This document shows, one piece after another, positions 1 through 9,791 of a stretch of 64,000 bases of DNA. The notes beneath the pieces were generated by a model, which was not told where the DNA came from, did no database searches, and was given only the letters and a program-made list of their open reading frames with translations. The stretch lies in contig NC_067207.1 in the NCBI RefSeq assembly GCF_026262505.1, positions 20,180,082 through 20,244,081 on the forward strand, written 5' to 3'. This stretch comes from Trichomonas vaginalis G3 (lineage: Eukaryota; Parabasalia; Trichomonadida; Trichomonadidae). Every line of letters starts with the position of its first letter. Within the stretch, counting starts at the first letter, position 1. Position numbers and translations under genes: made by a program.

Positions 1-350
1 ATCTCTCTTCTCTGTTGTTTCAGTGTGTCGTCTCTCTTTCTTGTTTCACCAACGTTTGCATTTGTTATGTCAAACATTTCTCTTCTTACTTCATGTGGTA
101 CTGAACGTCTATGATATAAGTCAATAGCAACGTCATTTAAAGGAAATGCTCTTGCATGGACTTCGTCCTCGCCGCGTTGCGGCTTTATGAACTCATGAAT
201 TCTATCATAAGTTATTTCACCATTGTAGTCATTGAGGATGTCAACGAGTGCTTTTTTGTTTGTTGCGTAATGTTTTGCTACTTCTATGTTAGCTTCTGTT
301 AGAAGTTGTTTTATTTCCGAGTGTTCTAACTTAGACAACTTCCGATACAT
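1..350 (-). pseudogene. Protein-primed DNA polymerase B, N-terminal end (Polinton A), cut by the window edge
   Basis: Read on the minus strand from 350, the product begins MYRKLSKLEHSEIKQLL and closely matches the start of the polymerase gene of element B at 20111. Family B protein-primed polymerases copy Polinton DNA from a terminal protein. Only the first hundred or so residues are in view, without the exonuclease or polymerase motifs. A double-hairpin insertion lies at 158-183. The copy belongs to a broken element. Confidence 0.75.
158..183. repeat. Double-hairpin element
   Basis: Two adjacent mini-hairpins: GGACTTCGTCC, spacer TC, GCCGCGTTGCGGC. Identical to 19919-19944 and, inverted, to 32667-32692. 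Confidence 0.75.
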
Positions 351-439
351 CTTTAGTAGGAAATAAAAAAAATTCTTAGAAAAAAATTAGCTTAGATTTT
401 TTAAGGTTAGTTTTAAAATATTTCAAACTTTTTATTTTA

Positions 440-912
440 ATGAAACACATGCAAGATTGCAAGTTCTTTTCATACAATGCTCTCGCTAATGCCATCAAGA
501 ATGAGTTCAATGGTGCTTCAAATGTTAATGTTATCTTTAACAAGAAGTTTGTGAAAGAATCTAAGTTTGGTCAGTATGTCAGACCATTAGCTATCGTCAT
601 TGACCGCAAACGTTATACTTCACAAGAGTTAGCAGTAGTTTTGAAACAAAAGGGTTTCTTCGTGAATGTCAAAGATACACACTATACTATCATAAAGAAC
701 TCTAACGTTGAATTTTTCAGCATTGCTATGAATCTTTCCGAATAGAAAGAATATAAGAAGGGTGAAACAAATGTGAAATATTATCCTTCATCTCTGAAAA
801 CAATAACGAACAAAGATGTTATACAAAAGTTCTTACCAAAGGTTGAAGAAGCTTCTATTGACATTGACGAAGGAAGTGAAATGGTTGAAGAAATTGACCC
901 TGACGTCATTTA
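440..912 (+). pseudogene. Conserved small Polinton gene next to the polymerase (broken copy, A)
   Basis: The product starts MKHMQDCKFFSYNALANAIK and matches the 157-aa gene at 20202-20675 of element B almost residue for residue. No family is recognised. It is transcribed divergently from the polymerase gene across an AT-rich gap of about 90 bp in both A and B, so the two may share a promoter region. The tail is acidic and rich in Glu and Asp. This copy is broken. Confidence 0.7.
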
Positions 913-931
913 AGCAAAAATATATTTTTGG

Positions 932-1147
932 TTAGTCTTCATATCGATATTTTACAACAATTCCCCAATGTATAAACTTTTCATACGCTTTTTCATAAGC
1001 TTTATATACCTTCAGAAATTTTGCATAATCTTTAGAAGCATTTAGATATTGTTTAAATGTTTTGTATGTCTTCAGAAATTTTGCATAATCTTTTACATGT
1101 TGTTCGTTCTCTTCTTCTGTCATGAGTTCCGAATATTCTAAATTCAT
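932..1147 (-). CDS. Small 71-aa Lys/Tyr-rich protein with internal repeat
   Basis: The 71-aa product holds two copies of a motif close to DYAKFLKxYK followed by a run of aromatic and lysine residues (YEKAYEKF), suggesting a short helical protein. No family is recognised and there is no counterpart in B, C or D within the window. It lies between the small gene at 440 and a KilA-N gene, so it may be a recently gained accessory gene. Whether it is expressed is unknown. Confidence 0.45.
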   Translation of the reverse strand: MNLEYSELMTEEENEQHVKDYAKFLKTYKTFKQYLNASKDYAKFLKVYKAYEKAYEKFIHWGIVVKYRYED

Positions 1148-1204
1148 GTTCTTTCATATGAGATAAAATTTTATAAAAAAAATAAAATTAGCGTAGATTT
1201 TTGT

Positions 1205-1969
1205 TCATTCTTCCTCTTTGAAGTTATCGAAATATTCTGTTATTTTTTCCTTCAGTAATGTTAAGTCTTCTTTGAATGTAAGTATTGTACAACCTTTGAT
1301 GTCATAGTGTGTTTGAGGAAGAGTATTTTTGACAATTTCCTTTATTTGCTCATTCGGTGTCATTGAAATCGGTAAGTTTTCACGATAGAACCAGTTTCTG
1401 TCAGATTTATATATCTTAGCTAAGTCATAAAAGCTCTTGTTGTTTCTTCTCACTAAATGCAACATAACCATATCTCTGTCTTCTTCTTTCTCCAACTCTT
1501 CAGTATATATCATATACTTATAACTCTTTTCCTTTCCTTTTGGTACTGAACGCGGTATTCTTTTCTGTATGCTTTTGTCTTCTTTCATCATATCTTCTCT
1601 CTACTTTGTACAAAGTTCGTCAAGTAGCATAAGTATGTAGATTGCATAACGAGGTGAAGTCCACATTGCTATTGAACTAACTAGGAACTTATGAACATAT
1701 ATACCTTTTAGAAATGATGGTAAGTTTTGTCTGTCTTGGTACATCTTTTTAAGTTCTACATGTTCAAACTCACTGAGGAGTTCATGAGTGCTATTTAATT
1801 CAAACCATTCATTTGGTGTTTTATTCTCTGGAGCAAAACATGCTGTCAAAATACTTTGCATTTGGTACATGTCATCTTTGACTGAACGAATGAGTCTCAA
1901 TTGTTTGTTATACTGTATGTATTCATATTCTTCATTAATGGCTTCATGAACGATAACTGATGTTGTCAT
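1205..1969 (-). pseudogene. KilA-N/Bro-like regulator, accessory cassette (broken, A)
   Basis: The front half contains a KilA-N-like segment (YVHKFLVSSIAMWTSPRYA) and the back half a conserved domain (NKSFYDLAKIYKSDRNWFY) of the type seen at the C-terminus of baculovirus Bro-like proteins, perhaps DUF3627. Such proteins are thought to bind DNA and tune gene expression. Homologues lie at 20780-21606 (B) and 49062-49869 (C). The leader TTGTATGTAAGAACAG precedes the start, as in other accessory genes. The best start is at 1969 (MTTSVIVHEA). This copy is broken. Confidence 0.75.
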
Positions 1970-1987
1970 TGCTGTTCTTACATACAA

Positions 1988-2467
1988 GATAAAAATTTTG
2001 TTAGAAAAAAATTAGCGTTATTTTTCTAACTAATGAAATTCATTATTTTGTGCTGAATTCAGCAAAAATAATTTTTAGGGTAGATGGTTAGATCTAACCC
2101 GATATCTACCCTCATTTCTACCCCAGTTATTTTATAAACGTTTCACATGGTAAACGTTATTTTTGGAATTTTGTGAAAACTCAACGGTTTGACACATGCC
2201 ATATGTCATTTTACTCAGAATTTTGTGCTGAATTCAGCAAAAATAATTTTTAGGGTAGATGGTTAGATCTAACCCGATATCTACCCTCATTTCTACCCTC
2301 ATGAATTTTATATATTAATGTTTTCGTTAAGCCACTTTGTGCCGTCAGTCAGTCAGGACCTTCGGTCTTGGCGCTTTGCACCGTCAGTAAAATTTACACC
2401 AAAAATATATTTAGGGTAGAAGGTTAGATCTAACCCGATATCTACCCTCATTTCTACCCCAGTTATT
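1988..2467. repeat. Intergenic palindromic modules, GGTTAGATCTAACC version
   Basis: No gene is seen. Three modules (about 2071-2122, 2251-2302, 2411-2462) share an AT-rich entry, the palindrome GGTTAGATCTAACC and repeated CTACCC half-sites ending ATTTCTACCCC. Between them are a GTCAGTCAGTCAG microsatellite and a double-hairpin element at 2357-2382. Confidence 0.8.
2357..2382. repeat. Double-hairpin element
   Basis: GACCTTCGGTC, spacer TT, GGCGCTTTGCACC: the same design with different stems. Confidence 0.6.
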
Positions 2468-3412
2468 TTATAAACGTTTCACATGATATACGTTATGAAT
2501 TCGTGAAATTTTAAATATTTTTGTAGCTTCTATTTCTTCAGTTAATATATCAAAAGTTTTAACAATGCCGAAAGTTTCTTTATACTTCTTCTTGACATCA
2601 GATAAAAGGAAATCATCAGCTGTGGGATAGTTTTTATTCAGAAATTCTAACATGTTCATTTTATTTTCTGCTGGTTTCTCTGCCTCCCTCTTTAAATCTT
2701 CGTAATCGTTTCTCATTCTTTCTATCTCTTTTACTGAATAGTTATATTTCCTCATTGCTGCTTTACATTTTGAACACTGAGGATTCATTTTTGCGTTATA
2801 TTCTGAAACCTTACCTGCTAAAATAACTAAGGCGTCAATGGTTTTCTTTAAATCTGAAGCAGTTGGTTTTATCTGTTCATGCCATACTTTACCTCTTCTG
2901 TCTTTATCTCTTATCTGCCATACACATTTTGCAGCTAATGAAACAAAGTTGTCGTATGTCTTAAACTCCCCAGATTTATAAATATCTGAAATGTTTTTAT
3001 AAATCATGTCGCAATCTTTATCCATAACTTTATGGTTGCAATGAAAACCTAAGAATTCAGAATTTACCTTACGAATGAATTTCTTAATTTCTGCAGAATC
3101 ACTAACTTTCACTTCTATTTCATCGAATTCAGGAACACTCAGTTTCTGTTGCTGGATTTCAGGCAATTTGGGTAAATGGTCTATGATATCTTGCATGTCA
3201 TAAAGATATTCTTCATTTTCTTCATCCTGTGCGGTACAGTCTAAATTACTTGTTAAAAGTTCTTGCTTAATTTTTTGTATTTCTGTTTCGAAAGTAAATG
3301 AAGAAGGAATGAAGTTTTTCATTTCTACTAACATTGACGTAGGATTCATGACTAATGAGTTTGGTGCCGTGCATGCTGTCGAAAGTGCGGATGTTTCGAT
3401 TTTTGTAATCAT
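2468..3412 (-). CDS. 314-aa accessory protein with CxxC pair, looks whole (A)
   Basis: The 314-aa product has no recognised family. A conserved N-terminal tract (NSLVMNPTSMLVEMK) is followed by mostly helical sequence, a CSKC motif near the middle of the second half (MNPQCSKCKAAMRKYNYS) that could bind a metal, and a basic C-terminus ending VKRL. Close copies lie in B (22735-23692, opposite orientation) and C (50212-51150). In all three it sits between palindromic intergenic modules, so it behaves as a cassette. Its final domain may be related to Bro-like proteins, but that is a guess. Confidence 0.75.
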   Translation of the reverse strand: MITKIETSALSTACTAPNSLVMNPTSMLVEMKNFIPSSFTFETEIQKIKQELLTSNLDCTAQDEENEEYLYDMQDIIDHLPKLPEIQQQKLSVPEFDEIEVKVSDSAEIKKFIRKVNSEFLGFHCNHKVMDKDCDMIYKNISDIYKSGEFKTYDNFVSLAAKCVWQIRDKDRRGKVWHEQIKPTASDLKKTIDALVILAGKVSEYNAKMNPQCSKCKAAMRKYNYSVKEIERMRNDYEDLKREAEKPAENKMNMLEFLNKNYPTADDFLLSDVKKKYKETFGIVKTFDILTEEIEATKIFKISRIHNVYHVKRL

Positions 3413-3492
3413 ATCTTTTATACCAAATAAAAAAAAATAAAAATAAAATAAAAATTAACTTTATTATTTCGGGAAAATTCATGAAAATTCAA

Positions 3493-3519
3493 GACCTTTG
3501 GGTCTCGCCGCTTAGCGGC
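3493..3519. repeat. Double-hairpin element
   Basis: GACCTTTGGGTC, spacer TC, GCCGCTTAGCGGC. Repeated at 3665-3691 and, inverted, at 22624-22651. Confidence 0.75.
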
Positions 3520-3664
3520 TGAGGGTAGAAATGAGGTTAGAAATCGGGTTAGATCTAACCTTCTACCCTAAATATATTTTTGGTGTAAATTTATGAAAAC
3601 ATTAACGTAAACATTAACGTAAACATTAACGTAAACATTAACGATAAAATTTATGAAAATTCAA

Positions 3665-3691
3665 GACCTTTGGGTCTCGCCGCTTAGCGGC
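3665..3691. repeat. Double-hairpin element
   Basis: Same sequence as 3493-3519, within a local duplication. Confidence 0.75.
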
Positions 3692-3774
3692 TGAGGGTAG
3701 AAATCGGGTTAGATCTAACCTTCTACCCTAAATATATTTTTGGTGTAAATTTATGACAAAAATAAATGGTTCAT

Positions 3775-4440
3775 TTACTCACAATATTTTTGTACAAAAC
3801 GACCCCAAACTTTTAACTTCTTTTCTGCAGTTTCTAATGCTATCTTAGCGAGTTCATATTCTCTAAATTCTCTCTTTAAATCGTCTTGTTCCCATTGGTC
3901 TAGTTCGTATGGAGAATCTCTATAACCATAACATATCTCACGTTCATGTTCTAATTGTTTTTCGCACATTTTTCTAACTTCTTGTTCGAACAAAGGTTTA
4001 GCATTCTCTACTGTATCTTCAAGTTCTTCTTCATCTAATTTCTCATGAACTTTCTTGTCTATGGAGTCCATAATATCTTTGACATAAAATGCATACTTTA
4101 CAGAGCACCATTCAGCAACAAAATGAACGAGGTCAGGATGTATGTAAATACCTTTGAATTCATTCATGACACCCTTTGTAAGCTCATAAAATGCTTGTTT
4201 TGAGGTTGAGCCACTTTTGGCTTGACCGTATTCGTTCATCCAAAACTCAAGAATTTCCTGCATTTTAGCACTATTGAGAAATCTGTTTAAATGGTTTAAC
4301 TTTCCTGCTTCTCTTGCCATCTTTGTTGCATTAATGTAACCATCCTTGTCTCTACGTAAGACTTCAATACCATTATAAGTGCCTTTTGTGAATGTTTCGC
4401 CATTAGATTTGTTCGTGAATGTTTTTGCTTCGACTGACAT
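3775..4440 (-). CDS. KilA-N domain protein, looks whole (A)
   Basis: With the start at 4440 (MSVEAKTF) the product is 221 aa. The KilA-N domain shows GYINATK at residues 34-40 and GIYIHPDLVHFVAEW from residue 97, both hallmark segments of this DNA-binding family of large DNA viruses and phages. The C-terminal half is charged and probably coiled coil (ELEDTVENAKPLFEQEVRK). An in-frame extension upstream to 4518 covers the common leader and is unlikely to be coding. Copies: 23780-24453 in B and a remnant at 51286-51610 in C. A role as element regulator is inferred. Confidence 0.85.
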   Translation of the reverse strand: MSVEAKTFTNKSNGETFTKGTYNGIEVLRRDKDGYINATKMAREAGKLNHLNRFLNSAKMQEILEFWMNEYGQAKSGSTSKQAFYELTKGVMNEFKGIYIHPDLVHFVAEWCSVKYAFYVKDIMDSIDKKVHEKLDEEELEDTVENAKPLFEQEVRKMCEKQLEHEREICYGYRDSPYELDQWEQDDLKREFREYELAKIALETAEKKLKVWGRFVQKYCE

Positions 4441-4518
4441 TTCTGTTCTTACATACAAAATAAAAAAATAAATAAAAATAAAACTAGCGTTATTTTTTTC
4501 TATCTTAAGGAAATTCAT

Positions 4519-4699
4519 GAAAATTCATGAGGGTAGATATCGGGTTAGATATCGGGTTAGATCTAACCTTTTCAACTAAAAATTATTTTTGGTCATGGGC
4601 TATGCCCCGCCGCTTTGCGTCTTTATGTTAAAATAAATGGTACCATTAATGATACATGACTGTTCTCGTTCATGTCTGATTTACATCTAATGAAAAAGT
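4519..4699. repeat. Intergenic palindromic module and double hairpin
   Basis: A GGTTAGATCTAACC module with a GATATCGGGTTAG repeat (4526-4575) is followed by a double-hairpin element at 4597-4621. No gene is seen. Confidence 0.7.
4597..4621. repeat. Double-hairpin element
   Basis: GGGCTATGCCC, spacer C, GCCGCTTTGCGTC. Confidence 0.65.
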
Positions 4700-5785
4700 T
4701 TAGAAGAATTTTCTTATTCTTTCTGGCATATTTTTGTCTTTCCAGTACTCCCGCTCTAATGGTCCCAGATGTGTTGGCTTCGACTCTCTCAAGTTCTTAG
4801 ATGGTGTAACATCTTCAACGCCTCCTTCATATCTTACTTTATAAGTGTCATCGTTTATGTTATAGCCAAGTATTTCAATAACCACTCCTCGCTTTGCTTC
4901 GTCAATGGTTTCAGCAAGTTTGCCATTACTACTTTCAACTAATTTATGTCGAGGGTAAAATGCTATGGAGTCGTCGGCAGCTTTTATAAGATATCCATTA
5001 CCTTGCGTTGAATCTACTATATAATAGTTTCTACTTAACCTTAAACGTTTCTTTGTCAACGGTTTGTCGTCAAGAACTACACGAACTTTTGTACCAGGAA
5101 TGAGAGTAAATTGTGTTGAATTTCTGATATTTTGTGTTTAACTTCGTTTCTTTTGTATATACTTTTCTTCTTGTTGTTGTGTCATTGAATTTGGTGTATG
5201 TCCTGTTGTAGAATGCGTTGAGGAATTATATACTTCGAGAAAATGTTTCATTGTTTCTTCGGTAAAGTCTCGCTCTTGATTTAAATCTCTGAGAGTCCTT
5301 ATGAAGCGGTTTATGATACCGAGTATGTTATGGTTATGGTCTTCAGTAGTGTAGTGAGTTATGTTATGCTTAATGAGAAATTCTGTGATTTCATTGCTGA
5401 GGTATGCACCGTCTTGGTCTGATGTTAAAGTACTTGGGTTATGTTCTGCTACAAACTTTTGTAAAACTCTTAACACTTCACGAGTTCCTTTATTTTTCAT
5501 TGGATATGCATATGCTTTACGAGTGTTAACATTTATGAAGATGAGGAATGGTTTATGTCCTCCTTTTCTGCTTTGAATGAGAGTGTCAAATTGGTATGCG
5601 TCAGGAGTGTTGGAGTAAATTGGTAAAAAGTAGTCGTAAGGGTTTATTTTTGTTTGATGTACAACATTTTTGTCAAAGAACCTTTTCACTTCAGCTCTGT
5701 TAGTAAATCCCCAACTCTTTGCAGCTTCATTGAACTTCTTAAATGACCTCCACGGTGATGATTCGAATACTTCTTTTAAACTCAT
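4700..5785 (-). pseudogene. Retroviral-type (rve) integrase of Polinton A (broken)
   Basis: The region matches the whole 361-aa integrase of B (24628-25713). It shows the RNase-H-like core with AYQFDTLI and LTSDQDGAYLS and a chromodomain-like C-terminal part (YKVRYEGGVEDV). In Polintons this enzyme cuts and joins element ends into target DNA and makes the 6-bp duplication. It lies immediately downstream of the tail-fibre gene on the same strand. The copy is broken (about one break). Confidence 0.88.
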
Positions 5786-5804
5786 TTATGTAAAAATAAA
5801 GATT

Positions 5805-8753
5805 TTATTCAAGACGGTACCATGCGAATACAGTCATAAATGGAGGCATATAGTCTGCACCACTTCCTGTTGGATTTGTTGTGAAAGTGTGTGAATGATT
5901 TCCTCCTGGTTCAGTTGGTCGAAAAGTCTTTTTTGCTGAATTGTTATAAGATGGAGATAAAACGTCATTGCCAGCTTCATAGTCTGAGTTGTATAATGGG
6001 TGGTCTCTTAATGAGTGGCTATGGTCACCAGAAAAGTTTGTAGTTCCTGTATGAGTGTGCGCAGGTAAGTTTGCTTCTTTAATTTTCTTTGAGCCTCCTG
6101 TTTGCTTTGAAGAGTTAGCACAGTATAAGAATTTGTCTACAATCTGCTGCCACGTACCAAAACCTAAAACACTTGCTGGATTTGTTGAGTTCATTGACGT
6201 ATAAATAGAGCCTATAGGATATAATGTTTGAAGTATTTCAGTCTTTAATGTTTGAAGCTCTGTTTTGTCTGCTTTCTTATCATATAAATCTTGAGCAGTG
6301 AATTTAACATTATTTTCATCATCCATGACATAAACATTTTTACAGCTAATTTCTTTCTTCGTTGTTATGTTTTCATTCGATGTTAAACCTTGTGGAAAGT
6401 TAGGAGGTTTATAATATAATGCATCCCCACCAGTTCCGCCAACCGTTCCTTCAATACTTTCTATAGCAACAGTTGAGAAGGAGTTATGTGTATGTTCTTT
6501 ATCTGCTTTCTTATCTAACATTGCTGGTAGTTCATGTGTTTCAAAGTTTCTGACACGACCTTCAATGTTCATACATTTGTTATTTAAGGAGTTTAGAGTA
6601 TCTTTTACGCTTGTACTTGGATTCTCTAAAGGTGCACTTGAACCAAGGGTATAGTTCAATATTATGTCGTCTGCTCTAACAGTAGTGAAGGATTCATGTG
6701 TATGGTTCTTGTCAGCTTTACTATTTAATGTAGCTTGAAGTTCATTTATATCGGAGATATTGTGTTTATGAGATTTCAAAACTTTGTTCGTTGCGTCAAG
6801 TTCATCTTTGTCAGCTTTACTTTTAATAGCATCTTCAAAAGTTATTTTTGCCTTAACTCTCAAAGTAAATCTTGGTTCAACTAATACACCGTTAACAAAG
6901 AAACTAGAGGCATAAATTTCATCGTTATAACCAAATGCTTCTGGTGCTTTACCTGTGTCATACTGTACAGTACAGTATGTCATAACCTTTAGCACGAATG
7001 TATTTATATCTTCTTTCATTAACATTTTTGTCTTCACTTTTCATCCTGTGTTAAATATCCATGGTAGTCCGTTATAATCTGTTCATCTGAACTTATATAA
7101 TGAACATGGTTTTTATCTGCTTTTTGTGAAAGAAGTTCAACAACTTTTGCTTCACTTATGTACCAGTGTCACTTTCATTTATTTTTGTCAGCATTGCGTT
7201 CAAAACTTCATAAAGACTAACTACTTCTTTTGGTTCTTGAAACAATGAGTCAAAAGTCTTTCTTAACATTACATCTTCAACTGTTATGACTGAGTCAATA
7301 CCTTTCTCTTTTATTGTCTTAGCTAACTGACCTAAAACAACGAACATATAGTCTAAAATATTATCTTCAGTGTTAAACACTATACTGTTTTCACGAATTG
7401 TTGTGTTTGTTGCTGTTAAAACTTCTTCAAACTCAGGATATATATTCAGTAGATTTTCAACAATTGTTTGAACCACTTGTCCTCCTTCATCTAAATCTCT
7501 TGCTGCCATTAAAGGATGTAAATTAATTGGTTCAATAATTCCGAGACGAGGGTTGTAAGCAAGTCCGTCGAACATATTTTACGTTTGAGTGCCCAGTTAG
7601 TTAGTTTCTTTGTATTATTGTTACTTTACCCCATAAATTTTTGAGACCGTCAAAGAAACTTCCTGTATTTCCATGTAATTTAGCAAACTCAACATAAAAC
7701 TTCATGCTATCTATGCCACCAAGAAAAGTCCAGAGTGCGTCTATCTCACTTTGCATGGTTATAAGAGATGCAGTTGTTACACCTGATGAAAATAAAGTAA
7801 ACAACCACCCTAACCAACTCTTACCTGCTCCACTTTGTTCTACTTTCACAAAATCACTGATATGACTTTTTAAGTATTCTTTCGTAAGTAATGTGTCTCC
7901 ATGTAACGTCTCTAACGATATTATCTCCGTCAAAAGTCAATGTTCTAACTTGTGTCCATGCAGCCTTTATTTTAAGACATGCATAGTCTGGTGTTTGAGG
8001 AGCAGAAGGCTCGATGTATGTAATTTTAAAGAAATCGTCATAATTTTTCTTAAAGGTTTCATATGTTGTTTTGAATGTATTGAACCTCATTATTATATCA
8101 AGAAGTTTTGTCAATGAGTCAGCAATTGCTTCATCTACTGTTGACGTTTTGAGTTTTATTTCTGCTGAGTCGTTTATGAATGGTACTTGACATTGAGTTG
8201 TATATGGGTCAAATCCTGTAGGACCCAAATGAAGCAAGTAGTCTAAAATATCACGAACAGACTTTGAGACAGTTGTGTTATCTTTCATGACGATTTCACC
8301 ATTTACAATGAATGGCATAGTACATGAAGTTATTTGTGGGTCAAAACCAGAAGGATTGAAATGAAGCATATAGTTCAGCGCCTCATACACTGACTTATAC
8401 ACTGTTTCATTATTTTTTGACACAATTTCACCATTTTCAATGAATGGCATTGTCGAAGGAGTTGTTTTTGTATCGAACCCTGAAGGATTGAAGTTAAGAA
8501 TGCTTTCAAGAGCTTCATATACAGACCTATAAACAGTTGTGTCGTTCTTCATGACAACTTCACCATTTACAATGAATGGCATAGTACATGGAGTTAAAAT
8601 AGGGTCAAACTTTTCATAGTCCTTCCATGTTATATATTTCTCAGTATTTCCATCAGAAATAACAATATATTTGTCAGTAAGTGTGAGAGAGTATTGACCA
8701 AAATATAAACGTTTAGCTCTGTCAGCTTCATACGCATATGCAGCTATACTCAT
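5805..8753 (-). pseudogene. Phage-like tail-fibre/collar attachment protein (broken, A)
   Basis: The front part, from 8753 (MSIAAYAYEADRAKRLYF), carries about four copies of a roughly 50-residue repeat centred on CTMPFIVNGEIV. The middle holds tail-fibre repeats of the type SHKHNISDINELQATL, each with a DKNHTH knob. The tip has YPIGSIYTSMN and paired His motifs (HTHTG, HSHS, HSHTF), typical of phage tail-collar/fibre tips that bind metal in a trimer. The likely role is host attachment. Homologue: 25733-28732 in B, with a different tip. The gene is broken, about three breaks. Confidence 0.82.
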
Positions 8754-8770
8754 ATTTTAATGAGAATAAA

Positions 8771-9547
8771 ATGTTGTTCTATTTACAAAGTACAGACCCG
8801 AACGAATACGGGACAGTAAAACTACAAACAAACTTAGGTCTACAGAATGAAGCGCTTGCTTTCAGAGTTGTTGACTTCAATACTATCGCAACTTTTGTCA
8901 TAACAGATGAAACAGATTTCATGGAGCTTGAAATAGATGGAAAGAAGCACGAAATAAGATTTCACAATAATGTAGAATATAAGATGGAAACATTAGCTGG
9001 AGTGTTAAATGCTCTCATAAATACTACAATAAACAAGGATAACGAAGAAAACTTAATGAATGTTAAACTTATTGCAGGAGTTTTGAAGTTCAGTTATGCG
9101 AAGGAGTTTAAGATAACACGAATGAGTCATAGAGTTCAATTGCTTCTGGGAGCATACCATATGACATTTCCTTTGAAAAGTGTTGACAAAACGATTGAGA
9201 TGAAATCTGTTCCATACGTATGTTATGGCAATTGTTTGTACATTGAGTCAAAAATAGCTAATGTCACAGGTATTTCAGGAGTTAATAGTAAAGGTTCAGT
9301 AGAATATAAATCCTTCTGTTATGCAGTAAATTCAATGTTCATTCCAAACGTTCCTGTCATAGCAACTCATTTAGGTAAATGGGTTCGCATTAGTCCTCAT
9401 AATTTGAAAGACATGCAATTCAGACTTGTTGACTTTCAAGGAGAGCCTGTAGAACTGAAGGCACCAGTGCGAATGACTGTTGAAGTTGACTTTTTAGAAA
9501 ATATTAAATGCAACAGCTTACAAGAGAACTCAGAGCTAAAAATATAA
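8771..9547 (+). CDS. Penton-like minor virion protein candidate, looks whole (A)
   Basis: The start at 8771 (MLFYLQSTDPNEYG) is preferred because it leaves only 17 bp to the divergent tail-fibre start at 8753. The product is about 258 aa, mostly beta-strand-like, and ends in a block FRLVDFQGEPVELKAPVRM. That block is matched in element C by LTLVDANFVPVKLLCPMYL (45157-45945). The same C-terminal arrangement is common in penton or minor capsid proteins of Polinton-type viruses, so this is a penton candidate, not proven. Homologue in B: 28750-29525. Confidence 0.6.
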   Translation: MLFYLQSTDPNEYGTVKLQTNLGLQNEALAFRVVDFNTIATFVITDETDFMELEIDGKKHEIRFHNNVEYKMETLAGVLNALINTTINKDNEENLMNVKLIAGVLKFSYAKEFKITRMSHRVQLLLGAYHMTFPLKSVDKTIEMKSVPYVCYGNCLYIESKIANVTGISGVNSKGSVEYKSFCYAVNSMFIPNVPVIATHLGKWVRISPHNLKDMQFRLVDFQGEPVELKAPVRMTVEVDFLENIKCNSLQENSELKI

Positions 9548-9750
9548 AGTATGAATGTTATGTATTAGGTCATGAACTTTGGTTGTTGCTGTTTGATGAA
9601 ACAAATGAGTTAGTTATGTCAGTCAAGAGAACAGAAAAATATTGTGTTAGTGAAAACTGCACCAAGTCAATAAGATTAGGTTTGCATTATGAAGATGAGT
9701 TCGATACTGTTGAAGAAGTTTTGGACAGATACTATAAGTTGTTAACTTGA
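9508..9750 (+). CDS. 80-aa conserved small protein overlapping the penton-like gene
   Basis: The 80-aa product (MQQLTRELRAKNIKYECYVL) overlaps the end of the preceding gene by 40 bp in another frame, and the overlap is kept in element B (29486). It is a small mixed charged protein with an acidic C-terminus (YEDEFDTVEEVLDRYYKLL). No family is recognised. Its fixed position between the penton-like gene and the double-cysteine gene suggests a virion or assembly role. This copy looks whole and, unlike the B copy, has no double-hairpin insertion. Confidence 0.6.
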   Translation: MQQLTRELRAKNIKYECYVLGHELWLLLFDETNELVMSVKRTEKYCVSENCTKSIRLGLHYEDEFDTVEEVLDRYYKLLT

Positions 9751-9791
9751 AATTTTTTTGACTAACCTAAGTCAGTCAATGACTGACTGCT

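Larger units (their letters stand above)
3413..3774. repeat. Intergenic modules, 12-bp tandem repeat and two double hairpins
   Basis: No gene is seen. Two GGTTAGATCTAACC modules (about 3524-3577 and 3693-3735) flank a tandem repeat of the 12-bp unit AAACATTAACGT, four copies at about 3597-3644. Two identical double-hairpin elements lie at 3493-3519 and 3665-3691. Confidence 0.8.

Noticed and set aside
3524-3577. Telomere-type repeats (GGGTTAG words)
   Set aside because: The words occur only as part of palindromic modules, not in tandem runs, and other module versions use a different half-site.
4441-4475. Intron with trichomonad-type splice sites (GTATGT...CAG) in the common leader
   Set aside because: The stretch between GTATGT and CAG is only about 14 bases and the usual ACTAACACACAG end signal is absent.
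5805-8753. Bacterial prophage in the window
   Set aside because: The fibre gene sits in a Polinton with protein-primed polymerase, retroviral-type integrase and double-jelly-roll capsid. No phage head, portal or terminase genes are present and the base composition is that of the surroundings.
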